From contig NC_051140.1 in the NCBI RefSeq assembly GCF_014839805.1, positions 7,585,826 through 7,649,825 of the forward strand: a DNA stretch of 64,000 nucleotides, given 5' to 3'. The translations under genes and the position numbers were made by a program. This DNA is from Manduca sexta (taxonomy: Eukaryota; Arthropoda; Insecta; Lepidoptera; Sphingidae). The notes beneath the pieces are model-generated. The model saw only the letters and a program-made list of their open reading frames with translations. It had not been told where the DNA came from and did no database searches. Below are positions 35,826-47,639 of this stretch, piece after piece; position 1 is the stretch's first letter, and the number at the start of each line of letters is the position of its first letter.

Positions 35826-36308
35826 TACTAGCTTTTACTCGCAGCTTGAGTTTTCCGGGATAAAAGCCCCGCTATATATTTTCCCGGGAAAGAAAGTAGC
35901 CTATGTCCTTCCCACGGTCTCAAATTATCTCCATGACAAATTTCATAGAAACGGTTGGTTACTTTTTGAGTTCATTGCTTTCAAACAAGCAGACAGAAGC
36001 AGCGGGAGACCTTGTTATATATATTAGAACTTTTTAAGAAGAAATTTTTAGCTATACGGGTATATTTTTGTTCCTTAACGGATCTGTTTACCGCACACAA
36101 CGGAAACATTCAAAAGTCATATATTTTCCCCGTTTTTCTACATTTTTAGTTGATGCTCTGATGTTTTGGTCATATCGTGTTATATAGCTTCTAGCCTTCC
36201 TCGATAAATAGGCTATACAAAACTAAAATCATTTTTCCATCGAACCAGTAGTTCCTGAGATTAACGCGTTCTAAGAAACAAACTTAAGCTTTATATAATA
36301 GTATAGAT
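35826..36308 (+). repeat. Two partial copies of the 'CTAGCTTTTACTCGCAGC' repeat
   Basis: First piece 35826-36027 starts ACTAGCTTTTACTCGCAGC and ends in TTATATATATTAGA. The second, 36185-36308, carries AGCTTCTAGCCTTCCTCGAT, CAGTAGTTCCTGAGATTA and ends TATATAATAGTATAGATAG. Same family as 2816-3616. Confidence 0.6.
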
Positions 36309-36639
36309 AGTCTATGTTCCTTTGAACAGAATCTTGAAGTTATACAAAGTAATTGCACTTCAATACTATTGCTCATTTATGTTGAAAGATTGTATTATTT
36401 TTATTTGTTAAGGACAAGGAACGTCTTTATCAGATACACTTCTGACCTAGATTGAATTCGCCTTGGTTGCAATTCTAATTACAGTGTTACCGCAAGACAT
36501 TTTTATTACCATAGTCATTCGAGGCTTGAGAAATGTCATAGTGAGTCATTGCTAAAGCCAAGGTGGGGGAATCGGTTAATCCACGTGCCTGGCCAACATG
36601 ACGTATGTACTTTTGTAGTTTAATTTATTACAAGCAAGA

Positions 36640-37015
36640 CAAACACACACATACATACATACATACATACTTACATACATACATACGTACATACATAATA
36701 TCACACCTCTATCCACTAGAGGTAGGCAGAGTATGGATTGTGACTTTGTACGATTCTGGTATACTTCTCTCGCTTCCTGAACTTTAATTAATCTATTCAT
36801 GCGTTCCCATATCCCGCCGATTTAGGTTTCTTTTGACCTGGCCATTACTAAGAATGTCAGTCTCATAAATCCTGTTCGGTCTCATAAGTCATAACATAAT
36901 ACGAGGCGTATTATCATACCAGGCTCGAATTCCAGACTCCGAGCTACTTAGCAAGAAACTAGTATGAATCAATTTGCTTATCCCAGGATTCGAGCCATGG
37001 ACCTTCGCTATGTCG
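36640..37015 (-). mobile_element. SINE-2 copy with (GTAT)n tail
   Basis: Minus strand: B-box-like GGCTCGAATCCTGGG near 36990, GGAGTCTGGAATTCGAGCC, a degraded CCTCTAGTGGATAGAGG end, and a (GTAT)n tail at 36643-36705. Confidence 0.6.
36643..36705 (+). repeat. (CATA)n microsatellite
   Basis: About 15 CATA units with two G/T interruptions, at the 3' tail of a SINE-2 copy on the other strand. Confidence 0.85.
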
Positions 37016-37136
37016 TAACATGTATATGTATATGCATAGAGGTAAGAAAAATTCATTTAAAATTATATTCGGCGCACACAATACAAGTGAAAAATTATAA
37101 AATTGAAAATACACTTTACCCATTACAACATGGGGT

Positions 37137-38710
37137 GCAACGTAGAAAACCTCCACGTGTGTCCGATTGCTGTCGGTCCCTTATGGATACGTCCGGGGGG
37201 AAGGTCAGTCGTTGGGCTAGTGCACCCTGGGCACAGTCAATAATCTCTCCGCGGGGGGCGGGAAAGGAGGGATTGTTGGCTGTGGCTAATTTTCTGCCGG
37301 GTGGGGCTGGGGGGATAGCCCCTGATGGCCTCCCATATGGCGCTCTGCGCTAGCAGAGTCTATGATGGGGGGCAGGGAGGAGCACGACCACGTGGTCGAG
37401 TGGGCGTGGTCGATGCGGTCCTTGCGGCACTACTGCCGCAGAGACCGCACCAGTGGAGAACGCTTGCCCCTGAAATAAGGGGTAAGCAAAGGAGTAGCAG
37501 CGGGCCCGGTGTTCACTAACCCTGTCACTGGGCTGGCGAAAGGGGGAGTGGTCCCTCTTTCGCCGCCGCCAAATCTCGTAACCCCAAACATGATCAAGTG
37601 TCTCTGGCGTAAGCGTCAGACACACTTGATCTACGGGGACAGAGGGTTCACTGGCTTAAATGCCTGGATCGCGAGGTAGAAATCCTCTATAAAAAATTAC
37701 CCCAAATCCCCAAGCGGCGGCGCACCGTGAGGGGGGTTGTAAGCTTGGCTAATGGGTAGCTTGATTTAGTCGCTAGTGCGAACCGCAGTATTTTGAGCCA
37801 GTACACAAAGTTTTTACTCGTGGGAACAAAAATGGATAAATATATAAAAACAAAAACCACAGACGCACAGGGGGAGGGGAAACATGTAGCCGGGAGTAAA
37901 AGGTGCCGAGGAGGCCCACGTCCCTTAGGGGACAAACAGTCCGCCGAGGAATCGCGCGGGCGAACTCCCAAGGTGGGGGAACGTCCGCGTGATGAAGTCA
38001 CGGCCGAAGAGCGAACGCGGAGTGCTGGGTCAGACTCTGACTCAGCATCCAGCGTGGCTAGCGTGGGAAGCTCAGTCGCAGGCTCCAGATCCGTGGAGGT
38101 CAAGCCGGCAGCGGCGGATTCACTCCGCAAGCCGAGTAGATGCAGGACCGGGGATTCGTCCTCCGAGGGCGACGGGGCAAAGGCCTCGTGCGTCACTTCC
38201 CGGAAACGGGGCGGATCCCACTCCGTGGCTCGCGGTGCGAAGGCGAAAGGTCGGGTCCTCAAAGAAGCGAGGGACAGCGGGAGGCTCGCCGAAGAGGGGC
38301 GGCACCCGATTGCCGCGCGGCTTCGAAGCACCGCAAAGAAAAGGGCCAAATTTGAGGAGGTCGTGATGGCGGCGATTGCGAGTGTCCGCCAAAAGAAATT
38401 GCGGACCTCGAAGGAGAAGGCTTCGCAAGAGGCCGCGGCCTCCATTATGGCGGCAGCAGCGGCCACCTTCTTGGAGTCGGAATCCGAGTCGGATAACGAG
38501 GGGATGAGGGCCGATATCGCCCGGCTTTCGACGGAGGTTGAGCGTCTCTCTAGGGAGAACGCGGAACTCAAGTCCAGCCGGGCCTCTGCCCTCGCTCAGT
38601 CCTCTCGTCCTGCAGCGACGCCTCCAGAGGTGAGTGCGGTGCAGCCGGCGGACAGGCAACTCCTGAGCCTGATACGAGAGGGCATCCGCCAGGATATATA
38701 CAGGATATAA
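37137..38710 (+). mobile_element. R1-like non-LTR retrotransposon, 5' part only
   Basis: A GC-rich island with sharp edges in AT-rich DNA. It holds a long leader and an ORF1-type gene but no endonuclease, RT or poly(A). Non-LTR copies usually lose the 5' end, so a copy with only the 5' end is unusual. Clade assignment is tentative and rests on ORF1 composition. Confidence 0.55.
37832..38710 (+). pseudogene. ORF1 (gag-like) of an R1-like element, 3'-truncated
   Basis: 292 codons from ATG 37832 (context AAAATGG). The N-terminal half is basic and Ser/Arg/Gly-rich. It is followed by an Ala-rich segment, an acidic SESESD patch and a predicted coiled coil (ARLSTEVERLSRENAELK). No zinc knuckles are reached. 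The frame ends DIYRI-stop exactly where AT-rich flank begins, so the stop comes from flanking DNA. A long open frame on the opposite strand (38571-37687) is a shadow of the high GC content. Confidence 0.6.
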
Positions 38711-38931
38711 ACTTTTCAACAACAAATTATACCGCCTTCAAAAAACCACTAAAGACCAAAAAAAATTTGAACATTACCTATATACTAGTTACCAATTTTG
38801 GAGTCAGAGTAAAATGGGTGACGTCACAACAAGGGGAAGTCCCACAAATATGAGCATCTTTGACAAGGAAGAGACATAAATACTAATTAGAATTACAAGA
38901 AAACAATAAATCATTGCATGAGATATAAAGC

Positions 38932-39256
38932 GGCGATAGCCTAGTTAATTGTGGATCGGACTGCCGAGACGAATGTCCGCAGGTTCAAATTCCAAGGGCA
39001 CAGACCTCTGAATTTTTTAAAGTTATGTGTGTATTCTTTGTGAATTATCGCTGGCTTTAACGGTAAAGGAAAACATCGTGAAGAAACCTGCATACCTAAG
39101 AAGTTCCCTATAGGAATTTTGAGGGTGTGTGAAGTCTACCAATCTGCACTAGACCAGCTTGGTGGACTAAGGCCTATCCTCTCTCAGTAGTAGAGGAGGC
39201 GTAAGCCCAGCAGTGGGATAGTTTATAATACAGGCTGATTTAATAATATTATTATT
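38932..39256 (+). mobile_element. SINE-1 copy
   Basis: GGCGATAGCCTAGTTAA A box, GGTTCAAATTCC B box, TAGTAGAGGAGGCGTAAGCCC and a TTATTATT tail; near full length, 220 bp after the R1-like fragment. Confidence 0.82.
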
Positions 39257-39884
39257 TAAATGACATATAATTGCGTAATAATTTTAAATCAAATGTATCA
39301 GCCTCTGCAAATGGCAACTTGTCATCCAAGACAGTCTGCATACAGCGCTGAACGCGGACGAAAAGCACTGTACGTGGCAGTACAGTGCTGAACACTGGCG
39401 TTAGCATGCGCATGATAAACACACACTTGTCTTCATTTTATGCCTGTTTGTCGCGAAAGTTGTATAGACGATAGATGAATGCATGCGTACGCGCCTCCAT
39501 ACTAAACTAGAGTTTTGTATGGACAAAACTTAATTGAGCCGAGTAAGTGTAATTACTCCCATACAGTTACTTTAACCACTATGTTATGAGCTATTTAAAT
39601 TTAGCACCTATTCAACTAAACATTGTGATGTTGACAATAATATATGGCATGTCCTCAATTATTGGAGCGACAATTGAAAGTTGAACTTAACTTTTAGCCT
39701 ATTTTGGTAAAGAATTCTGAAATAATTCCAAAAGTGTCGTGACCTTCGCAAGGGTCGGTGGAAACTGGAGCAAAGTAACCTGGCCGATCAAATATAGATC
39801 TAGGAAATATATTATTTACAAAATTCGATTTTATGTCATACAATAAACGAGGAATCATTACATAAGGCCTTAATTGAATAACCA
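39257..39884. other. Intergenic, no recognised gene
   Basis: Nothing recognised apart from a repeated AGTACAGTGCTGAAC-type pair near 39350-39400. Confidence 0.5.
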
Positions 39885-40063
39885 GGGCCCTTATTCTGTA
39901 TGATAGTGTAAACGCGTAACGCGGCCGTGTCATGTTATCTTCGAGAAATGTGCGTGGAATAGTATTCTGTAAGCCAAATTTCTATAGTCCTAAATATGAT
40001 GCGTTGTGTTACGTGCTTGTTACGCACTGTTAAAATAACGTGCGTGATATAGAATAAGGCCCC
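39885..40063. mobile_element. 179-bp MITE, copy 1
   Basis: Ends GGGCCCTTATTCT and AGAATAAGGCCCC are inverted copies. The interior GTAACGCGGCCGTGTCATG and ATGATGCGTTGTGTTACGTG is shared with copy 2 at 40734-40912. No ORF. Confidence 0.8.
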
Positions 40064-40733
40064 TGGATGAGAATTATAAAACATGCGTGATCCTTGGCAC
40101 AATGTTAGCAGAAGTAAAGGTGAATGTTTGAGTTAATTAAGGAACTGAACTGAACGGAACTGTATATTATAATAGTCTTTGTTTTCTTGTTTAGGCTTAG
40201 TGCATAGCTTATAGTTGATAATTTTGTTTATATTTTCCTTTAATACTTCTTTTCTTTTAGTAAACTTTGAAACTGTACATATTTGTAATTTGCTGTGTTA
40301 ATGTGTAAAGATGTGCAGACACAAGATTCAGACTTAGGACACAAGCCACCAAAGAAATTCTTGTGCAGACTTTCCTCGGTGTTGATTGAGGGGTCCGACA
40401 AAAAAAAACTTAGTACACATACTCAGTTGATGTAGTCTATATATAATTGTAACAAATACTTGTATCTGTATTGAATTGATTAAAAATCACTCGCTTGTTT
40501 CAACTAGGATATTATGCTAAGTTTACAGGATAAATACTCTACTAGACCTCCGCGCGGCGGACGGCTAAAGATTAAATATTCATTAAAATATTATTGTGTT
40601 TACAAATTTAATATCTGATTGTCGATATTTAAATGAAATCGTTGACAATGCAATGTCAATACGTTACGCATCAGCAATTATTGAAAAATTAAGTACATTA
40701 ATAAATTACTTCACGTAAACAGTTTACGTATCA

Positions 40734-40912
40734 GGGCCCTTATTCTGTATGGCAGTGTAAACGCGCAACGCGGCCGTGTCATGTTATCTGCGAGAAATGT
40801 GCGTGGAATGGTATTCTGTAAGCCAAATTTCTATAGTCCTAAACATGATGCGTTGTGTTACGTGCTTGTTATGCACTGTTAAAATAATGTGCGAGATAGA
40901 GAATAAGGCCCC
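40734..40912. mobile_element. 179-bp MITE, copy 2
   Basis: Same length and about 95% the same sequence as 39885-40063, in the same orientation, 670 bp away. Confidence 0.8.
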
Positions 40913-41081
40913 AGTTTAATAGTGTTCTTCGTCGATGTAATCTTATAATATAGATTTGATATCATTTTCATATTACTTGTAACTCTGGACTGAACTTTTT
41001 ACCACGGTGTTTCCTCGGCGTTGATTTGTCCTTCTTCAAAAGAGGTTTAACAAAAGTTTTTTAGAATAGGCAGTGTAGCGT

Positions 41082-41252
41082 GTAGCCAGTGTAGCTACTG
41101 GTCATAATGAGACTTAACATCTCATGTCCCAGAATGGCGAACGTAGTTGAATACCAAACAAAACTTAGTAATTCAAGGTATTAGGTGGTACTGTTTATGG
41201 ACGGTCGTATCGCTTAAACTATTAGGCGTACGGCGGGCTCGTCTCGTCATTC
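41082..41252 (+). repeat. 'ATGGCGAGCGCAGTGGAATAC' family, short copy
   Basis: GAGACTTAACATCTCATGTC, AGAATGGCGAACGTAGTTGA and GGGCTCGTCTCGTCATTC correspond to 25160-25351; the 5' third is missing. Confidence 0.6.
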
Positions 41253-41267
41253 ATAGCAATTAAAAAT

Positions 41268-41405
41268 AATAATAATAATATAAGCCCTGTATTATATACT
41301 TGCCCGCTGCTGAGCACGGGCCTCCTCTACTACTGAGAGGGATTAGGCCTTAGTCCACCACGCTGGCTTAGGGCGGATTGGTAGACTTCATTCATCTTCG
41401 AAATT
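41268..41405 (-). mobile_element. SINE-1 3' fragment
   Basis: Reverse complement of the last 130 bp of SINE-1, from the (ATT)n tail to the GAAGTCTACCAATCC region; 5'-truncated. Confidence 0.78.
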
Positions 41406-42231
41406 ATTAAAAATAAACTTTGATAAAAATATTGCTGTTTTTATTAATTTTATTAAAATATTTGTTATAAATTTTATATACAAAGATGTTCAACTGCTGA
41501 TAACTGCATTTATAGTTTTATTTTAAATCAAATTTAGATATTAAAAGCCGAAATGTTAGCTTCTTATTTCTTTAATGTGGAAAATGCATGAAGATTACTT
41601 CTTTCCTAAAAGACCTCATTTTTTTTATTGTGAATAACGGAACAGGCTTTACTAAACAGGCATTCAAATTAAACATAAATACTTTCATACTATGTTTTGA
41701 ACGCGGCTTCGCCCGCATAAATGTTCGATTATATATTTATAGCCCTCCCTTCTCCTACCTGTATTATTTAGAAAATGAGGCGGCGCGGCAGCTTTATAAA
41801 TTTATAACTAAAATCAAAATGTTATGATTTGGTGGTTCGATTTTGATGTACTAAAATTAAAATTTGTTACTCGGAAAAAATATTTATATTTTCAGATATT
41901 AAATTTGAAATTTAACGAGAAGCTTTTGAGTGATACGCAAAGAAACTTAAAACGAACCGACAAACAGAAAAAGAAATACTTTTTATTACTGATCTCTTGC
42001 TTGTCGCAGATATCTTTTGCAAAACTACTTGATGATAATGTATGGATTTAGCACGTCATTAATTATGGTTTTTATTTATTTACAATTTTATTTTGTACGG
42101 GAGCTGAAAATTGACTTCACCGTATTTAATGATAAGTGGAGTAGAATTCACATACAGCATCGTCAGATAAGAGATGATTATCCTTGGCCAATAGACATTA
42201 TAGGGGTAGATCAATGTGTTTTATTTTGTAC
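41406..42231. other. Intergenic, no supported gene
   Basis: AT-rich with several short chance frames. A GCGGCTTCGCCCGCAT scrap at 41703 belongs to the 2816 repeat family. Confidence 0.5.
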
Positions 42232-42527
42232 ACTAGCTGACCCGACAGACGTAGTCCCGTCTATGAATTTGCAGCGCGCATTCTGTCAATCGCTGACAGT
42301 TATTTCAAACAATGGACAGTTATATAAAATTAATATTTTCGTTAAGTTTTCTTAAATTTTATAATTTTCCGCGCAATTTTTTGAATTTTTTCTTTCATAA
42401 GAACCTTCTTCTGACAATAACAAACACAACAAAAAATCGGTTAGTGAAATTAGTGAAATCGGTCCAGCTGTCCACGCGTGATGACGTGACCAAAGGAAAT
42501 AGGGATTCATTTTTATATATATAGATT
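42232..42527 (+). repeat. 'CTAGCTGACCCGACAGACG' repeat copy
   Basis: Starts ACTAGCTGACCCGACAGACG and ends CACGCGTGATGACGTGACC...TATATATATAGATTA. This end layout is typical of a common insect repeat whose autonomous partner is unclear. Confidence 0.6.
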
Positions 42528-42609
42528 ATTTTATGCTTAATCGTTACTAATACTAAAACGAATCAATTTCTACATTTTCCAACATCAAAATTAGTTAGAA
42601 AATGAAGGA

Positions 42610-42775
42610 ATTCATATTAAAAAACCACTTATATACGAAAGTTACTCTGTCTGTTACACTTTCGTGGCTGAACGACGGAATCGATTTTGATGAAATTGAA
42701 GATATTTTGAGACCCCGGGAAGAACATAGGTTATTGTTTATCCCGGAAAAAGGGATTGTATATTTATTTTTCAAA
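42610..42775 (+). repeat. Repeat fragment related to the 2816 family
   Basis: CGAAAGTTACTCTGTCTGTTAC, shortened here to its CTGTCTGTTAC core, then GATATTTTGAGACCCCGGG and TTTATCCCGGAAAA. The 100-codon open frame over it is not a gene. Confidence 0.5.
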
Positions 42776-42904
42776 TTCAAATTTTTCGTTAAAGTTGACT
42801 GCGTGATATTAATGCCATATAAAGAAAAATCCCACGTTACCTATGGCAGTATTAATTATAATTATTTAAAGTTACTACTTCCAACCGATATCAAACTTTT
42901 GTAA

Positions 42905-44039
42905 TTTTTTACCGTTTTTTTATTCTTTCTGAGTGACTTTAGTATCATTAATGACTTAAAAAATAATTCGCTACCTTATTATGCTGGCCTGCTGTTTAAT
43001 TTTATTAGCATGAAACGCTTCCCTCTTAAATTTTAAATGTCAATGTTCTTATAAAACCTTATTTCATTAAAATTTATCATTGTTACTCTGCATTGACAAG
43101 GCAAATTCAATGCCGAGTAAACGTATTCTGGATTCAAGGTTCCATGAGAATCATGAAGGTAGTGTTGTGAAAAGTAGAACGTGTAGTTAAACGTGCTCAT
43201 ATTTGCTTAAAGACATAAGTCCGAGAGAAGTCGTAGGCCGCACTGCCGTTGCCACTGCCATTGCCATCGACCGCATTGTTTTCTGCGGTCGCAGCTGTTT
43301 CTATTCGGAGCACGACTGCAAGCTGCATATGCCGTAGCTGGAGGTCTCAGTCGCTTCCATAGATTTTCTAGCTACATTTGATACATCAGCAATCCAACTA
43401 AATATATTTAATGTGACATTTCGAAAAATGACATTTGAATGGTACATAACATTCATTTTGATGCACTTTTTTTAACATTTGTGGTACATTATGCAAATTT
43501 CAAGGGACGCATTATTTTAAGCAATTCGAAACTGAAATTTTCTCTAATAAATCGTTCATAATAAGTAAAATCTATGAAGTACCTATTTGTTACTCTCACT
43601 TTTGTATATTTGGTGTAATATTCGAATGAAATGAACACTCTATGTTACTCAGAATAAAGATTGATAGTTTCATCAGAAATTACATCTTGACATAGATGGT
43701 ATAAGATTTTGTTATACGTTTAGATTGGTTGTTCGCGGTTCCATCTGTATATACCGACTTCCCCATATAAAGTTTCCACTGTGTACTTTTCCGAGATTTA
43801 AAGACAGAAGCGGCCTTACGGGCAAACGACCCGGGTAACCGTCCGGGACCACTCGCGGTACCTTAGAGCTGCTTTTTTTACGATCTTACCGACGAAACTG
43901 TTAAAACAGGGGACCTTTTTTTGCTCTGCTCGAGTTTAGTTGTTTTTTATTGCTTTGAATAACGAGACGATCTTGTTCACCTGTTGGTAAGCGATGCCAC
44001 CGCCCCTATACAATAGAAATATCGTCCAACACCCTGAAT
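42905..44039. other. Intergenic, no recognised gene
   Basis: A GC-richer patch at 43220-43370 (GCCGTTGCCACTGCCATTGCC) and another at 43810-43870 (GGGCAAACGACCCGGGTAAC) look like repeat debris; no coding signature. Confidence 0.45.
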
Positions 44040-44059
44040 TACAAAGTATTGTTTGGTAT

Positions 44060-44188
44060 TCCATTGCGCTCGCCGTCCTGATACATGAGATATTTATTCT
44101 TATTATATTCAGTAGTTACACTGGCAACAAGTTTTTGAGATTAGCGCGTTCAAACGAACAAACTCTTCAACTTTATATATTAGTATAG
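44060..44188 (+). repeat. 3' fragment of the 2816 repeat family
   Basis: TTTTTGAGATTAGCGCGTTC, AACAAACTCTTCAACTTTAT and TATTAGTATAG match the end of the copies at 35826-36308. Confidence 0.55.
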
Positions 44189-44969
44189 TTTCTTTTTGTT
44201 GTTATTATTTACGAGGTTTATAACCGGTCAGCCGATGTATTTTTATAAATAATTACTTATTTATCAATCATAAATTAAACACATAAAAATTAACTATGTA
44301 AACTTTATTACAGCATTCTATATTATATTGAGTGCATGGTTTATTTAAATTTTGAATGTAATTTAATTTCTATCTTTAAAAGATATTAAAATATATTTCC
44401 ACCATGGGCTTCGATCATAGCCCTTTACCAACACCTACACATTGAGATCATTATTATACGCCTAAACACAATAAACCTGCTGTAAGTTGCTGAGGAGTTA
44501 GAAATCCCGCACTCTACACGATACTGCAGCGTCAGTTCGAAGTTACCATGCCTTAGAAATACTACCGAAGTAATAATATACCGAATTGCATATCAATCGT
44601 AGTAAGCAAGTAGAATAATCTTCAACACCTGAATAGATCTTCATATATAGCTAAGAACCATCTTGATCATATCAACTATTCTAACAAAAAAACCGCATCA
44701 AATTCGGTCCATTTATTTGGGAGATACGATAGCGCAGACAGGCATACAGTTACATAGATACATACAATAAACTTATAACACCCATATTTTACGTCAGAGG
44801 TTAAAAAAAGATTAAGTAAACCTTAAGGGTGCTACATGAATCAACACTTTCAAATAATAACAAGTTTGACGTCAAATACCATTGTCGTCATAACCAACCT
44901 TTGACAAAAAAAAAAAGAAAAAAAACTGATAATTTTCGAACGCGACGGTTAATGCGAAACAAAATAATG

Positions 44970-45590
44970 ATGGCTATGTTTGTTAGCCTGGCAGGGCCGG
45001 CTTTTACAAACACACCGGATTTTCGGGTGAAAGCTTTAGGCACTCGAACCCTTACATTAAGTGACCATGCTGAGGGCGACCCTCTAAAGGGTCACGGCCT
45101 CGGCTCAGGACGGTCACTGAGAGATGATGTTTGGAGACATCAGCGATTAGGGGGTTTACGCGAGGTGCACGGAGCGACGTACACAGTCTACCTAATCGTC
45201 TTCGTCGGCGCGCGGGCCGACGGAACTAATCGAAGGGTCGGGAGGACGGGGAACGCGGCGAGGACGGAACTGCAGTCGTGTAGAGTGTATGAGCTTTAAG
45301 TGCTCGTGCTTTCGGCGGATGGCCTGAGTTATTTCGTCCTCTGGATCTGTTAGGACAAAACGTGGACGTCTCCATTTCGCGCGGTCGAAAGGAGTGTATA
45401 TGGATACGGACCTAATGAGCGGGTTCGGATGATTGACCGCCCGGTCGAAATAGCGTCTGCTGGACTTGTGTATGAAATGCCTGACGGTCGGCATATCGGT
45501 GTCCACGTGGAGGTTGCGATTGCGAACGTACCACGGGGCACCGAGTGCACGTCTTAAGAATTGATTTTGCATAACCTGCATATTTTTTTT
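44970..45590 (-). mobile_element. Jockey-type LINE, 5'-truncated 3' end
   Basis: Minus strand encodes FLRRALGAPWYVRNRNLHVD... to a stop at 45192, clearly homologous to the ORF2 C-terminus of the LINE at 49133-54818, followed by its 3' UTR up to TGCCAGGCTAACAAAC. It lacks endonuclease, RT catalytic part and a clean poly(A). Divergence shows an older insertion of the same or a sister family. Confidence 0.85.
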
Positions 45591-45599
45591 GCCAAAAAA

Positions 45600-46250
45600 T
45601 TAACATAGTGCTACTAATCATAGTTATAGTAATCTATGTACCATAACTATGACCAAGTTGCTTTACGTATAATCGAATGTAAAAAAAATTAAAAGAATTA
45701 TAATTGAAAAACTAAAAAGTACTCAATGCAAAAATAAACTACTCCGGCGGGCATACTCACTATAGTTATAGATGTTACCTATCTTTTCTTGATCCCAGTT
45801 GAGAACTCAGAATCTTTGATGTTGAAACAGCAGTAGCATTTAGCGTAACTTTTACCGTCGGGTTTTAATAGTAAAGTCTAGTTTATTGTTGCGAAGATAT
45901 TAAGACAGGCCGGTAAGCCTTTTAGTCCAGCCAATAAGCTCAAAAAGGTTTCAATTTATGTATTATAGTGATCCAAAACATATAAGTGATAGCTCATTCG
46001 ATTTGGATAACATGACGACTAGAAAAATAATCATTAAGGTTCATTAGGACTTAAAAAATACAATTGTTATTAAGAGGATAAAGAGGATCTTCGATAATTT
46101 AAAAAATATTAATATTTTAGAAATAAGGAGGAAATTTTCAATTTCTGACTCACGACGCCCGAAATTCTATCTCCATTATTAATCATTTTTATTTGATGCC
46201 AAAAATATAGACGAGTTTAAATAATTTATGCATAGGCGGTAATTTGTTTT
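45600..46250. other. Intergenic, no recognised gene
   Basis: AT-rich, nothing recognised. Confidence 0.5.
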
Positions 46251-46255
46251 TATTA

Positions 46256-46430
46256 CATTAATATTGCAAGGCCAACATTTTTATTGCTGCACATGTGCAG
46301 TTTAAAAAGTGTAAATATTTCACATAAAAAGGGTCTTTGTTAGAGCACGAATTTTTTTTATGTTTTTAGTAACCCCGGTTCCACGTCGACACATTTATCG
46401 GAAAGCGGCGTCCATTGTTTATTGAATTTA
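46256..46430 (-). repeat. Inverted copy of module B of the 47.6-48.8 kb repeat block
   Basis: Reverse complement shares GCAGCAATAAAAATGTTGGCC and a GATAAATG...GTCGACGTGG stretch with 47915-48100. Together they may mark the ends of one decayed transposon. Confidence 0.5.
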
Positions 46431-47639
46431 GACAAGTTTAAAGATTTTAAGTAGTGGTATTATGATTTCTTACTAGAGTAATCAACTATGTCGGCGCGTT
46501 TGTAAGATCCGTTTATAGACGTTTAAGTTCTACCCAGAGGTGTTTGTTATTGTTTCTTTTACAACTGCATAATATGTAGCACTGAATTAAAATAGAATTA
46601 CAATCCGATTTAATGCAATTTGGGATTTTTATCTCAATAAAATGTGTTCAATTTTGGAAAATAGAACTGATTTTTTTTTTTTACTTAATATGGATTATTT
46701 CGTACTTAACTCACGTATTTTGCGTCGACCGCACAGGCGTTCTACTCCCATATAAATGTTATTGTTTTGGCACTGTAGTCATTACGTTAAAATATTATTG
46801 TAATAATAGATTTTAGTAATTAATATATAATTTAATTGTATTACAGAGAACCATTGTCTCTCGATGGATACACTAGCATGCGGATGAGAGCTCGATTGCT
46901 GACCGATCCAGTGCGCACCCTGTACTCAACCTGCCTGCTGAGCGTGTCAAACTTGTAATGAATACAAATAAATCATATCACTGAAGTATCAAAAAAATGT
47001 GTTTAATTTACATGGACTTTCTACGAAATTTCATTTTGCATATGTATTTAATCATTTGTTGCTATTGCAAATATATTATCTACTATATTCGATTTTAACT
47101 TTCTATAATATATAGCGTAGCGGTGTGTGCGTGAGCCTCATGGACTGGTTCACAAAACGAGCCTATTGAAATAAATCATTTAATTTGAAAGATTTAGTTG
47201 TGAGATTTAAAAAAAATATATATTATTACACTTAAAATTAACTCTTTGCAAATACAAACGTTATAACATTTGGAAGGCATCCCAAAAAAAGTTAAGTAAT
47301 CAAAAATCTTGTTTAGTTATCTCTAAAAATAATTACTGCGAACTTACCCTTTTTATCCGCAAATGATAAAAAAAAACACTTACTTATGTCAAAAACAGGT
47401 AGATACAATATATCTTTTGTCAAATCGTGAAATTAGTTGTATGAATTATTCAGCCATGACATTTATTTCTTATTTTTCTTATAAATGAAGGGTCTAAAAT
47501 TGTTATTGTAATGACTTTAAGTGACTAAATTTGGCACATTATTATTCAATAAGTTTGAGGTTGATTGGAATTAATTGGAAACAAAAACCCAGTGCCCATA
47601 CAAAAAGCGGACATGTCCTTTAAAAAGTAAATAAAATGT

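Noticed and set aside
37687..38571. 294-codon open frame on the minus strand
   Set aside because: It lies antisense to the R1-like ORF1 in GC-rich DNA and shows no family signature; it is a shadow frame.
41588..42904. Chain of short plus-strand frames
   Set aside because: They run across recognised interspersed repeats (42232-42527, 42610-42775) and do not form a coherent protein.
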